Source: Streptomyces chromofuscus
GTDB lineage: Bacteria > Actinomycetota > Actinomycetes > Streptomycetales > Streptomycetaceae
Direction of reading: 5' to 3'
Length of the DNA: 64,000 nt
NCBI RefSeq assembly: GCF_015160875.1
Contig: NZ_CP063374.1
Coordinates: forward strand, 3,909,501-3,973,500
Positions within the stretch are counted from its first letter, which is position 1. Every line of letters starts with the position of its first letter. The notes beneath the pieces are model-generated. The model was not told the DNA's origin, did not search any database, and saw only the letters and a list, made by a program, of their open reading frames with translations. A program made the position numbers and the translations under genes. Below, in pieces: positions 41,278 through 49,109 of this stretch.

Positions 41278-42015
41278 TCAGGCGGCGGGCTTGATCAGGT
41301 AACCGGCCCCGCGCCGGGTGTGGATCATGGGCTCCCGCCCGGCGTCGATCTTCCGCCGCAGGTAGGAGATGTACAGCTCGACGACATTGGCCTGCCCGCC
41401 GAAGTCGTACGACCACACGCGGTCCAGGATCTGCGCCTTGCTCAGCACGCGCCGGGGATTGCGCATGAGGAAGCGGAGCAGCTCGAACTCGGTGGCGGTG
41501 AGGTGGATGCTCTGCCCCGCCCGGGTCACCTCGTGGCTGTCCTCGTCCAGGGTGAGGTCGCCGACGACGAGCACGGAGTCGGAGCGCCGGTCGCCGGCAC
41601 CGGAGCGCCGGATGAGCCCGCGCAGCCGCGCGACGACCTCTTCCAGCGAGAACGGCTTGGTGACGTAGTCGTCCCCGCCGGCGGTGAGCCCGACGATGCG
41701 GTCCTCGACGGCGTCCTTGGTGGTCAGGAACAGCACCGGCACGTCCGGCAGCTCCCGCCGCAGCCGGCCGAGCACGGTCAGCCCGTGCATGTCGGGCAGC
41801 ATCATGTCGAGGACGACCGCGTCGGGCCGGAACTCCCGCGCCGTCCGGATCGCGCCCTGGCCGTCGTCGGCGCTGCGTGTCTGCCAGCCCTCGTGGCGCA
41901 GGGCCATGGACAGCAGCTCGGTGATCGACAGCTCGTCGTCCACCACGAGCACCCGGACGGGGCTCCCGTCCGGCCTCAGCAGTTCGGTGCCCCCCTGGGG
42001 CGAAGTCGTGGTCAT
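41278..42015 (-). CDS. OmpR-family response regulator, apparently orphaned
   Basis: 245 residues from ATG 42015 with AAGGTG upstream. Receiver domain: VRVLVVDDELSITELLSMALRHEGW with acidic pair DD, phosphoacceptor D in VVLDMMLPDMHG (about residue 70), LTTKDAVEDRIVGLTAGGDDYVTKPF (Thr and Lys switch residues). Winged-helix effector from LTLDEDSHEVTRAGQSIHLTATEFELLRFLMRNPRRVLSKAQILDRVWSYDFGGQANVVELYISYLRRKID. The partner kinase downstream is destroyed, so phosphorylation would depend on another kinase. The gene itself looks intact. Confidence 0.95.
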   Translation of the reverse strand: MTTTSPQGGTELLRPDGSPVRVLVVDDELSITELLSMALRHEGWQTRSADDGQGAIRTAREFRPDAVVLDMMLPDMHGLTVLGRLRRELPDVPVLFLTTKDAVEDRIVGLTAGGDDYVTKPFSLEEVVARLRGLIRRSGAGDRRSDSVLVVGDLTLDEDSHEVTRAGQSIHLTATEFELLRFLMRNPRRVLSKAQILDRVWSYDFGGQANVVELYISYLRRKIDAGREPMIHTRRGAGYLIKPAA

Positions 42016-42126
42016 GGCGGACACCTTGTCGTCCGCCTCTGAGAGTTCCCTTCCGGCAACCTGTGATGTGCCTGAGAAATCCACAGGGGCCTGACAGGCG
42101 GCGCCTGGGACCCACTTACCGGCAGG

Positions 42127-43017
42127 TCAGAACAACCCGTCCTGCGGGACCCCCGCCTTCCGCGACTCCCGGAACTCCCGCACGGGGAAGGAGCAGCCGC
42201 CTCCCGGGCCCCCGGGCGAGGAGACCAGCTCCCATCCGGTCATGAGCCGCGTGTCCAGCACCACGACGCGCCCGCCGACGTCGAGGTGGAGATCGGGCCC
42301 GGCGGCCGCCACCAGCTCCCCGCTCACCCCGCCTCCGGCGACCAGCTCGCTCACCTCCCCGACGGCGCGCGGAACCCCCTCCAGCCCGAACGCCCGCACA
42401 TGGTCGACGGCCCGGAACGGCTCGCGCGCCAACGACTCCGGCCACCCGGCGACCGCGGTGGCCCGGCCGTGCAACTCCTCGATCTCCGCCGCCCGCTCGG
42501 CCGGCGTCCCGGGCAGCCCGGCGCGCACGGCCCGCTTGGCGGCGTACGGGATGCGGTCCGGCACCCGCAGGGCGGCCCGCACCATCTCCTCGGCCCGCCG
42601 AGCGGCCATCAGCGGCCCGGCGCCCAGCCAGCTGAAGCAGACGGCCCCCTGCTCCAGCAGCCGGACCCGCCCCCGCTCGACGGCCGTGATCCCGACCTTC
42701 ACCAGGCCCGGCCCGAACCACGCCAGGTACACGCGATAGGCCCGCGGATCGTCCGGGACGGCATCGGCGGCCACGGAGTGCGCCCGATCCAGCCGAGCGC
42801 ACTCCTCGCACCGGGCCCCGGTGCTGCGTCCCGCCACGGCGGCCCCCACAGGGCACACGTGCCCCCGAGCCCCCACACACCGGCGGACACCCCCGTCCAC
42901 GACCCCGAAGGCCACCCGCTTCCCCCGGCCCAGCGGACTTCGGCGCTCTCCGCTCCACCCGAGCACGGGCTCGCCGTCCGACCACCGCAGGCCCGAGCAC
43001 TTCCACACGTCTGCCAT
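42127..43017 (-). CDS. DUF2797-family protein
   Basis: 296 residues from ATG 43017 (MADVWKCSGLRWSDGEPVLGW); the open frame continues upstream across the divergent gene and is not real there. Four-cysteine zinc-like set: C in RRCVGARGHVC and ARCEECARLDRAH. Then YRVYLAWFGPGLVKVGITAVERGRVRLLEQGA, where KVGIT and the R/Q positions recall a GIY-YIG-like nuclease fold. Family DUF2797, widespread and uncharacterised. Nuclease activity is only a suggestion. Confidence 0.88.
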   Translation of the reverse strand: MADVWKCSGLRWSDGEPVLGWSGERRSPLGRGKRVAFGVVDGGVRRCVGARGHVCPVGAAVAGRSTGARCEECARLDRAHSVAADAVPDDPRAYRVYLAWFGPGLVKVGITAVERGRVRLLEQGAVCFSWLGAGPLMAARRAEEMVRAALRVPDRIPYAAKRAVRAGLPGTPAERAAEIEELHGRATAVAGWPESLAREPFRAVDHVRAFGLEGVPRAVGEVSELVAGGGVSGELVAAAGPDLHLDVGGRVVVLDTRLMTGWELVSSPGGPGGGCSFPVREFRESRKAGVPQDGLF

Positions 43018-43137
43018 CGCCTTCGAGCGTAGGCGCACCCACTGACAACGTCGCCCGCACGGGCCGTCACCTCCCGGCCGCCCGCAACGTCGAGGAAGTG
43101 ACCGGGGAAGTGACCGCCGAACAGCACAGGAGCGCCC

Positions 43138-43497
43138 ATGTTCACCGCCTACCTCGTGACCACCCTCCTCACCGCCGCGGCCACCACCTCCGCGGCCGTC
43201 GCCAACCTGATCGGGCACGACTACCCGCAGACCCAGGCGGACCGGCTGAGCGTCCCCCGTTCCTGGATCCGTCCGCTCGGCACCGTCCTGGCGGCGGCGT
43301 CGCTCGGCCTCCTGGCCGGCCTGGCCGTCCCCCCGCTGGGCGTCCTCGCCGCGGCCGGCCTGGTCCTGTACTTCCTGGGCGCCCTGTGGGCCCACGTCCG
43401 GGTCCGCGACCTGCGGCTGGGTCCCTGGTCGGCGTACTTCGCCCTGTCCCTGGCGGCCCTGCTGCTGGGCGTCGCCCACCAGGGGTGGAACCGGTGA
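43138..43497 (+). CDS. DoxX-like small membrane protein
   Basis: 119 residues, four hydrophobic helices: AYLVTTLLTAAATTSAAVANLIG, WIRPLGTVLAAASLGLLAGLAV, PLGVLAAAGLVLYFLGALWAHVRV and WSAYFALSLAALLLGVAHQ. The GHDYPQTQADRLSVPRSWIRPLGTVLA loop fits the DoxX_2 group. No catalytic motif. GGAGCGCCC precedes the start. Confidence 0.85.
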   Translation: MFTAYLVTTLLTAAATTSAAVANLIGHDYPQTQADRLSVPRSWIRPLGTVLAAASLGLLAGLAVPPLGVLAAAGLVLYFLGALWAHVRVRDLRLGPWSAYFALSLAALLLGVAHQGWNR

Positions 43498-43609
43498 TCG
43501 TGGGTGGCAAGGTATGCCGACGACTCACGCCGCCGAGCCTCGCGAGCGAGTCCGCCCGCCGGTCGGAAGCGTCCCGTCCGGTTCCGCCGAACCCCACGGA
43601 GCACCACCC

Positions 43610-44365
43610 ATGAACGGGAAGCGCCGCAGACTGCTGTTGGCCGCCGTCGAGCCCGTGCTCGAACCGCAGGAGCGGGTCGAGGTGACGGCCGTCGTGAACC
43701 TGAGCTCCGTCTCCGTGCGCCGGACGGCGGCGTTCGCGGTGGCCTCGGCGATCGTGAGCGGCGGCGGCATGGCGGTGGTCCCGTCGCCGACGCCGATGTA
43801 CCTGGCCATGACGGACCGGCGCATCCTCGTCTTCCGGGGGAACCCCGTGTTCGCCCGGCCGGAGGAGCACCTGATGACGATTCCGCGCGCCGGACTCGTC
43901 CGCACGGACATCAAGGAACGGGTGCTCAACTCGTCCTTCGTGGTGTCCGCACCGGACAGCGAGCAGGGCCTGAAGATCATCTTCCCGCTGCTCGGCCGCA
44001 AGGAACGGAACCGCGGCCAAAGGCCCTGTACTGACCGGCCGACACGGGGGTGCCCTGAACATCGCATTCCGGGCACCCTCCGGCCGGCGCAGCCGTCTGG
44101 TGCTCAGAACCACCTTTCCGGCCGCGTCGAAGTCAACGGATCGTCCCGAAGGGCCTTTGCGGATGGTGCCGAGCTGAACGGCCCAGCCGATGCGGTTCCG
44201 CGCGCCGTGGGCGGCCACCACCCTGCGGCGTGCGGTCTGGTCCAGCAGGAAGGAGCCGGCGAGCTGTCCCTCGTCCGGGTCCGCGGTGAAGTGGCCGAAG
44301 CTCCTGTGCTGTTCCTCGCTCAGAAAGTCGGTGGGCACCGCCCGCTCCTTGATCCGTCGGCGTGA
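43610..44365 (+). CDS. PH-like domain protein with suspected C-terminal frameshift
   Basis: From ATG 43610: MNGKRRRLLLAAVEPVLEPQERVEVTAVVNLSSVSVRRTAAFAVASAIVSGGGMAVVPSPTPMYLAMTDRRILVFRGNP...LVRTDIKERVLNSSFVVSAPDSEQGLKIIFPLLGRKERNR. This is a bacterial PH-like sheet with the YLAMTDRRILVF turn. The domain ends near codon 136; the frame then runs on 115 codons without domain character, antisense to the Tn3 transposase remnant. In the +1 frame the sequence would end PKALY and stop at 44034, which fits a natural C-terminus. A one-base indel near 44010-44020 is likely. The true coding end is probably 44034. Confidence 0.6.
   Translation: MNGKRRRLLLAAVEPVLEPQERVEVTAVVNLSSVSVRRTAAFAVASAIVSGGGMAVVPSPTPMYLAMTDRRILVFRGNPVFARPEEHLMTIPRAGLVRTDIKERVLNSSFVVSAPDSEQGLKIIFPLLGRKERNRGQRPCTDRPTRGCPEHRIPGTLRPAQPSGAQNHLSGRVEVNGSSRRAFADGAELNGPADAVPRAVGGHHPAACGLVQQEGAGELSLVRVRGEVAEAPVLFLAQKVGGHRPLLDPSA
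44141..44338 (-). pseudogene. Tn3-family transposase, N-terminal stump
   Basis: From GTG 44338: PTDFLSEEQHRSFGHFTADP followed by DEGQLAGSFLLDQTARRRVV, AAHGARNRIGWAVQLGTIR. This is the N-terminal (DUF4158) start of Tn3-type transposases, which are about 1,000 residues; only some 66 codons remain. No terminal inverted repeats or resolvase were found. The sequence after AVQLGTIR is unrelated, so the rest was deleted. Confidence 0.88.
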
Positions 44366-44525
44366 TCCGCGCGCGACGGTGCCAGGATCCCTGACGGGAC
44401 GTGAGGTGATCAACGATTCCGGCCCTGGGTCTCACCCTCGGTGATGGGCGGGCCTCGTTCACTGTCCCGCCGACGGTCGGGAGCACGTCACCTCCCGCAT
44501 CGGCCTCCTCGCGGCAGAAGGCTTC

Positions 44526-45782
44526 CTAGGGGCAGGCTGGCCTGGTCACCCCGTAGAGAACCCGGTTGCCCTCGCCCGCGTGCTCGGTGAGGGTCCACAG
44601 CTGATTGACCGAGCGGAGCCAGTAGAGGTCCTGCAGCCCCCGGCCGCCGATCTGCGACTTGGGTGTTCTGTTGCCGCTGGCATTGGCGATGACCAGATCG
44701 CGGTTGCCGCTTCCTCCGCCACCCGTGTTGAAGTAGTAGCAGCTGCGCGAGAAGGCGCCCTGGACGTAGCGGACGGGCTGCATCCATGCCCTGAACGGGT
44801 GAATGGTGCCACGGAAGCTGGTCATGTCGGCGTTGTTCCAGCGGACCACCTGGCCGACGCGCGAGGTCCGGTACTCGCTGGTGATGAACACCGGGGCGAA
44901 GCTGGGGTCGTCGGGGTTGCGCTCCAGCGACATCGAGTCGTAGCGGGTGGTGGAGGAGTTCGGGTTGTTCCAGCGGCCGATCTCGGGCAGCAGGTAGTCG
45001 TACCCGCGCCCGCAGTACCTGCCGTTGGGCCCAGGCTGACGTCCCGTCGGGCATTGCGGGCTGGTGCTTGCCTTCGGGTTGCGCGCAAGCTGCAGCAGGT
45101 TCGTCGTGTCGTAGACGTGGATCCCGCGCTGGTTGTCCGCGACGAAGATGTAGTTCTGGTACCAGACGATGCCGCCCGCGTGGACGGACACCTCGTCGTA
45201 ATCGTTGCCGGCCTCGTTCGGCTCGACGAGCAGAGCGTGGATGTACCTGTTGGTGGCGGTGTCGAGGAAGCTCAGCCGGGTTCCCATTCCCGAACCTCCC
45301 GGACGACCCTCGTGCCAGGAGAAGACGATGGCCTTGTGCCGGTCCACCGTGCCGGCCCCCGGCTGGGCGTCCTCGGTGCCGCTGATCCCTTGCGGGGTCC
45401 AGTCGTCGTCTGTGGTGTCCTGGGAGTTCAGGCAGTAGAGCGCGGCGAAGGGGACGCCCCGCAGGGCACCGCCGCTGCCGGTGGCCCTGTTGCGGCAGCC
45501 GGTGTTGTTCTGCGTCCGGGCGTTTCGGTTGGCCGCGTCCAGCATGGATCCCACCATGACCCGCGCGCCGTTCGGGTTGACGGCCTCTCTGAGCATGCGG
45601 GCCTGGGTCTGCCGGTCGTCGCCCCAGCGGAGCGCGAAGGCCTCCGGGGTGCCGGGCTCCATCGGCACCGGAGCCGGGCGGGGAGCCGTGGCCGGAGCGG
45701 CCGGTACTGCCGCGGTGAGCATGCCGAGTACAGCCATGAGGAGCACTGCACCGCTCGCACGGCCGCGTTTGTAGAACTTCAT
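44526..45782 (-). CDS. Secreted beta-propeller-like protein
   Basis: 418 residues from ATG 45782 with GGAGAAG upstream. A signal peptide (GRASGAVLLMAVLGMLTAAVPAAPATA) precedes a 385-residue extracellular part. WGDDRQTQARMLREAVNPNGARVMVGSMLDAANRNARTQNNTGCRNRAT, then repeated blade-like pieces IVFSWHEGRPGGSG, ALLVEPNEAGNDYDEVSVHAGGIVWYQNYIFVADNQRGIHVYDTTNLL. Five or more Cys suggest disulphides. No catalytic motif is recognisable; a propeller is inferred from the repeat pattern. It is divergent from the TNT gene across 350 bases (45783-46132) that hold no other gene. Confidence 0.85.
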   Translation of the reverse strand: MKFYKRGRASGAVLLMAVLGMLTAAVPAAPATAPRPAPVPMEPGTPEAFALRWGDDRQTQARMLREAVNPNGARVMVGSMLDAANRNARTQNNTGCRNRATGSGGALRGVPFAALYCLNSQDTTDDDWTPQGISGTEDAQPGAGTVDRHKAIVFSWHEGRPGGSGMGTRLSFLDTATNRYIHALLVEPNEAGNDYDEVSVHAGGIVWYQNYIFVADNQRGIHVYDTTNLLQLARNPKASTSPQCPTGRQPGPNGRYCGRGYDYLLPEIGRWNNPNSSTTRYDSMSLERNPDDPSFAPVFITSEYRTSRVGQVVRWNNADMTSFRGTIHPFRAWMQPVRYVQGAFSRSCYYFNTGGGGSGNRDLVIANASGNRTPKSQIGGRGLQDLYWLRSVNQLWTLTEHAGEGNRVLYGVTRPACP

Positions 45783-46132
45783 GGTCTTCTCCGATGACAG
45801 GGAAGCGAAGCACGGCGACATTCCTGTCGCGCCTGTGGCCGACGACAGAGGTCCACCGTCGAGAACGTCGATCCCCGCCTCGTCCGGTGCATCGTGCGCA
45901 CGACCGGAAAAGTCACTCTCCCGACACCGTGGTGGAGGTGCTCGGCGTAACGTCCGCTCCCCGGTCGTGTCCCGCTTGGGCCGTCTGCGGCATGCCGGAG
46001 TGCTGTCGGCTGCCAGTGCGTACTTGCCCCGCCATTCGAGTGGCCACCCGTGACTGCTTCCGCAGAGCCCTGAGGATGAGCGGGTGCACTGAACGGCGTC
46101 CACAGAGGGGGCCACAGTCAAGGAGAGGTCGG

Positions 46133-46828
46133 ATGCGCGTACCGCGCAGAATCGCAGGGAGCGCCGTTCTGTTGCTCCTGCTGGTGGGCATCTCGCCCGC
46201 CACCGCCCAGGCCGCGGCGGCCGAGACCCGAAACGGCGTCACCTGCCCGACCCAGCATCGGGACACCGCGACGACCAAGGCGCCATCCCCGCAGCTGGAG
46301 GCCTACTACGGCAATGACTGGCGTCTCGGCCCCAAGGTGCTCCCCCGCACCGGCCCCATCGGGAGGATGCTGCAGGGCTACCGCCCGGAGGGCCCCACCT
46401 CGGGGTACTGGTTCCTCGGGTGCTACTGGCAGACGAATCCGCAGAACGACCCGCAGGTCGGTGGCTGGTGGTTCCCGGACCACAACGGGTTCGTGCTCCG
46501 CAACGGCCGACCCGTGAAACGCTCGCTGACCCTCCGGAAGGGGCAGTTGATCGACCTCTTCGGCAGGGGGGACGCGGGCCACTTCCTCGCACCTAAGGGC
46601 ACGCCGTTTGCCAAGCGCGCGATCCCTCCGAGCAACCTCGACGAGTACAACGCCTCCGACCCTCCGTTCAACTACCACCTCTACGAGGTCACCGAGGACT
46701 TCACGGTCGAGGCCGGCCCGGCCAGACCCTGGTTCAACCAGCCCGGGCTCGGCACCCAGTACTACACGAGCACCATCGTCGGGGACCTGAAGAGCCAGGG
46801 GAAGCTGAAGGAGATCACCGGCACGTGA
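46133..46828 (+). CDS. Secreted TNT-domain protein (possible NAD+ glycohydrolase toxin)
   Basis: 231 residues from ATG 46133 with AAGGAGAGG seven bases upstream. Signal peptide IAGSAVLLLLLVGISPATAQAAA. The C-terminal 110 residues carry the tuberculosis-necrotizing-toxin (TNT/DUF4237) pattern: WWFPDHNGFVLRNGRP, LRKGQLIDLFGRGDAGHFLAPKGTPFAKRAIPPSNLDEY, NYHLYEVTEDFTVEAGPARPWFNQPGLGTQYYTS. The conserved GxGTQY with its Gln is present. The usual DR(Y/F)G is DLFG, so one expected Arg is lacking. Family members hydrolyse NAD+. No immunity gene was recognised nearby; the adjacent divergent propeller could be one, untested. Confidence 0.85.
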   Translation: MRVPRRIAGSAVLLLLLVGISPATAQAAAAETRNGVTCPTQHRDTATTKAPSPQLEAYYGNDWRLGPKVLPRTGPIGRMLQGYRPEGPTSGYWFLGCYWQTNPQNDPQVGGWWFPDHNGFVLRNGRPVKRSLTLRKGQLIDLFGRGDAGHFLAPKGTPFAKRAIPPSNLDEYNASDPPFNYHLYEVTEDFTVEAGPARPWFNQPGLGTQYYTSTIVGDLKSQGKLKEITGT

Positions 46829-46835
46829 CGGCAGG

Positions 46836-46884
46836 CCGGTCCGGTCGTGTACACCGCGCGGTGCAGTGCACACGACCGGACCGG
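46836..46884 (+). terminator. Strong hairpin after the TNT gene
   Basis: CCGGTCCGGTCGTGT pairs perfectly over 15 bases with ACACGACCGGACCGG; the 19-base loop contains its own short dyad (ACCGCGCGGT). It lies eight bases past the TNT stop. Confidence 0.88.
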
Positions 46885-46902
46885 CTCGGTCCGCAGGGGT
46901 GT

Positions 46903-47095
46903 TCAGCCGGTGAACGCGGCGGTGCCGTTTCGGACCCCGAGGCCGGACGGGCCGTCGTAGCCGGTGGTGCCGGTGCACAGGTACGAGCCGCCGGAGCTGC
47001 CGTTGGAGCTGCTGGCGTCCTGCAGCCCGAGGTGTGCGCGTAGGGGAAGGACGCCGGGTAGGAGCTGGCGGACGGGGCGCCACCCAGGGCGTAGG
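46903..47095 (-). pseudogene. C-terminal fragment of a subtilisin/sedolisin-like secreted protease
   Basis: The minus strand gives TYALGGAPSASSYPASFPYAHTSG and, after a frame shift, SSSNGSSGGSYLCTGTTGYDGPSGLGVRNGTAAFTG with a stop at 46903. In secreted actinobacterial proteases these two pieces are normally continuous and end in GYDGPTGLGTPNGTAAF. The catalytic triad is gone; only the last 60 or so residues remain, split by a small indel. Confidence 0.75.
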
Positions 47096-47148
47096 TGGGG
47101 TATCGCCGAGGTGAACCCAGAAGCCGCCCCTAGTTGATCTTGGAAGGG

Positions 47149-47412
47149 TCAGCGCTTCCTGCGGGCGGCGGCGTCGCGTTCGGCGACGTGTCGGGCGACG
47201 GCGTCCACGCCGGGGCGGGCGTTCCGCTCCAGGGAGCGGACGGAGGCATGGCGGGACCGGGCCAGCAGCATCGGGGTGGAGGTGCCGCCCTCCGCGTCGT
47301 GCGTGAGCGCGGTGTGCCGCAGCTGGTGCAGGGTCCAGCCATCCAGGTCCTCGATGTCCTCGGGCGAGGCGAGCGGGTTGGCCAGCAGCCGGGTGTTTTC
47401 CTCGAAGACCCA
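47149..47412 (-). pseudogene. Tyrosine recombinase C-terminal fragment
   Basis: VFEENTRLLANPLASPEDIEDLDGWTLHQLRHTALTHDAEGGTSTPMLLARSRHASVRSLERNARPGVDAVARHVAERDAAARRKR ends at a stop at 47149. HQLRHTALTH is the conserved HxLRH motif (His/Arg pair) and SLERNARPGVDAVARH is where the catalytic Tyr normally sits (YARP); here N replaces Y, so the nucleophile is lost. Frame breaks upstream at about 47412, where an unrelated lipase tail begins on the other strand. Confidence 0.78.
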
Positions 47413-47414
47413 GG

Positions 47415-47610
47415 GCGATCTGACTACAGCCGCCCAGCCGTCGTCCACCCCAACGCCCGCGGCCACCGCAACGCCGCCGACCACGTCGCATCGGCGATCC
47501 TGAACGCCATCGCCCCGAACCGACCCGAGGGCGGCCATCCCACCGCCCGCGAGGCGATTGCCGTCAAACACGGCCGTCAAGGAAAAAGGCCAGACGGCCC
47601 CGTGGAATGA
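47415..47610 (+). pseudogene. C-terminal fragment of a GDSL/SGNH hydrolase
   Basis: SDYSRPAVVHPNARGHRNAADHVASAILNAIAPNRP ends at a stop at 47608. HPNARGH is the block-V catalytic His region of SGNH esterases. No start and no catalytic Ser block. It abuts the recombinase fragment on one side and tRNA-Arg(ACG) on the other. Confidence 0.65.
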
Positions 47611-47633
47611 TCCACAGGGCCTCCGGTGTGCTG

Positions 47634-47706
47634 CGCACTCGGCAGGATTCGAACCTGCAACCTTCTGATCCGTAGTCAGATGCTCTATCCGTTAAGCTAC
47701 GAGTGC
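47634..47706 (-). tRNA. tRNA-Arg(ACG)
   Basis: GCACTCG pairs with CGAGTGC; anticodon loop CTACGGA gives ACG; D-arm TAGCTTAACGGATAGAGCA and T-arm AGGTTCGAATCCT are canonical; discriminator G, CCA not encoded. It is the substrate of TadA, which would make ICG. Confidence 0.96.
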
Positions 47707-47882
47707 TTGTCTGTGTTCTGTTGTACCGCCGCTTCCGTTCCTTCCGGCCCGCTCGCGGCGACAGGAAGAACATTACATGACTGCCGCCGTCATGTGAAAT
47801 CCGTTAGCCGCACCCCTTGCGACCTGCGAAAACGCCCTTCAGGGGGATCCTGCGGCTGCTGTGGGACCTCGATCAGGAACGA

Positions 47883-47915
47883 CCGAAGCCCCGGTCCGAG
47901 GGACCGGGGCTTCGG
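47883..47915. terminator. Hairpin between the two tRNA genes
   Basis: CCGAAGCCCCGGTCC and GGACCGGGGCTTCGG form a perfect 15-bp stem with a GAG loop. It ends transcription of tRNA-Ser(GCT), which is read on the minus strand. Confidence 0.9.
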
Positions 47916-47922
47916 TGATGCG

Positions 47923-48013
47923 CGGAGGCGGAGGGATTTGAACCCTCGATGGGCTTTAAGGCCCAAACCGCATTAGCAGTGCGGCGCCATAGACCGGACT
48001 AGGCGACGCCTCC
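47923..48013 (-). tRNA. tRNA-Ser(GCT)
   Basis: GGAGGCG pairs with CGCCTCC; anticodon loop CTGCTAA gives GCT; long variable arm TTTGGGCCTTAAAGCCCAT; T-loop TTCAAAT; discriminator G. No encoded CCA. Third serine tRNA in the window. Confidence 0.96.
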
Positions 48014-48209
48014 AGCACAGCCACTCACGCGGGCGCGAGTGGTGTGTGCAGATGATGACACAGTCGAGCGCGCTGTCACCAATCGCCCCCCACGGTACTA
48101 GGCAGCCGGGCCGCAGGGCAAAGGGCTTCCCCACCGGTCGGGGCGGGTGCCGGACGCCGGGGGCGCACGGGGCGCGCAACGTCCGGCGGCGTACCGCGTT
48201 AGTCAGGCC

Positions 48210-48674
48210 ATGTTGCAGGTCATGAGTCTCACGCTGCCGCGTCTCGCCGTCGCCGCAGGCGCCTCCCTCGCCGCGCTCACCTCGTTGTCCGCCGCCCCCG
48301 CGGCCGCCGCCGGGCCCTCCCTCTCCGCCGGCCATCATCGCGGCGACAGTGATCACCTCACCGTCACGGTCCGCGATGTGAACACTGGTGCCGACGGGAC
48401 TTTCGAGGTGCGATGCCACCCGAGTGGCGGGCGTCACCCCGACGCCGACGGCGCGTGCCGAGCGCTGGAGAGGGAGAGCCGGTGGGGACAGGACGTCTTC
48501 GCGCCCGTGCCCGGGGACACCATGTGCACGATGCAGTACGGCGGCCCCGGCACCGCCCGCGTCACCGGAACGTGGGCCGGACGCTCCGTCGATGCCGCGT
48601 TCGACCGCAGCAACGGCTGCGAGATCGCCCGCTGGGACCGGCTGGTGCCCCTGCTGCCCGTGGCCCGCGCGTAG
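48210..48674 (+). CDS. Subtilisin-inhibitor-like (SSI) secreted protease inhibitor
   Basis: 154 residues from ATG 48210; ATG 48222 is equally possible, neither has a strong ribosome site. Signal peptide LAVAAGASLAALTSLSAAPAAAA. Mature part LTVTVRDVNTGADGTFEVRCHPSGGRHPDADGACRALERESRWGQDVFAPVPGDTMCTMQYGGPGTARVTGTWAGRSVDAAFDRSNGCEIARW has the two SSI disulphides (C..C, then C..C). The reactive site region CTMQYGGP would put Met at P1. Inhibits secreted serine proteases. The frame on the opposite strand spanning this and the next gene is not coding. Confidence 0.9.
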   Translation: MLQVMSLTLPRLAVAAGASLAALTSLSAAPAAAAGPSLSAGHHRGDSDHLTVTVRDVNTGADGTFEVRCHPSGGRHPDADGACRALERESRWGQDVFAPVPGDTMCTMQYGGPGTARVTGTWAGRSVDAAFDRSNGCEIARWDRLVPLLPVARA

Positions 48675-48872
48675 CCCTTCAAGGGCTTTCTCGCCCGAAC
48701 GCGCGCGGAGCCCTTCAGGCCCCTGTGCCCTGACCCGCGCGCAGCCGTTCGGGCCCCCTCCGCTGAACCCGCGCGTCGCCCTTCGCGCCGTCCTTCCCGA
48801 GACCCGCACATCGCCCCTCGAGGCGTCCTCCCCGACATCCGTGCGAGCGTCTTCGCGCCGCTGCCCTCCGCG
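48664..48872. repeat. Degenerate tandem repeat of about 34 bp, six copies
   Basis: Starting inside the last codons of the SSI gene, six units resemble ACCCGCGCG(C/T)AGCCCTTC, then a variable C/T-rich half. Unit starts are spaced 33-36 bases. Both strands can be open through it but give Arg/Pro- or Gly/Arg-rich noise. The remaining sequence to 49109 shows nothing else than the promoter of the next gene. Confidence 0.6.
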
Positions 48873-49109
48873 GCGTACACCCGGCCGGCGTGAAGGTCCG
48901 GCGCAGAGGGCGCGGACGGCGCGTGGTGTCGGTGTGCGGGGTCGTGTGACGCACGTCCGTTCGTTGTCACTTCGTCGTGCGACCTCTCTCTCATCCCGCG
49001 TCGCGCGCACAAGCCCAGCCCTTAGACTCCCTCGCGTGACACGTCGCGGGCCGGTTGGCAAGATGGCCCAAGCGGTCGGCAAGGTGCGGTAACAGGAGGG
49101 AAGCGTCTC

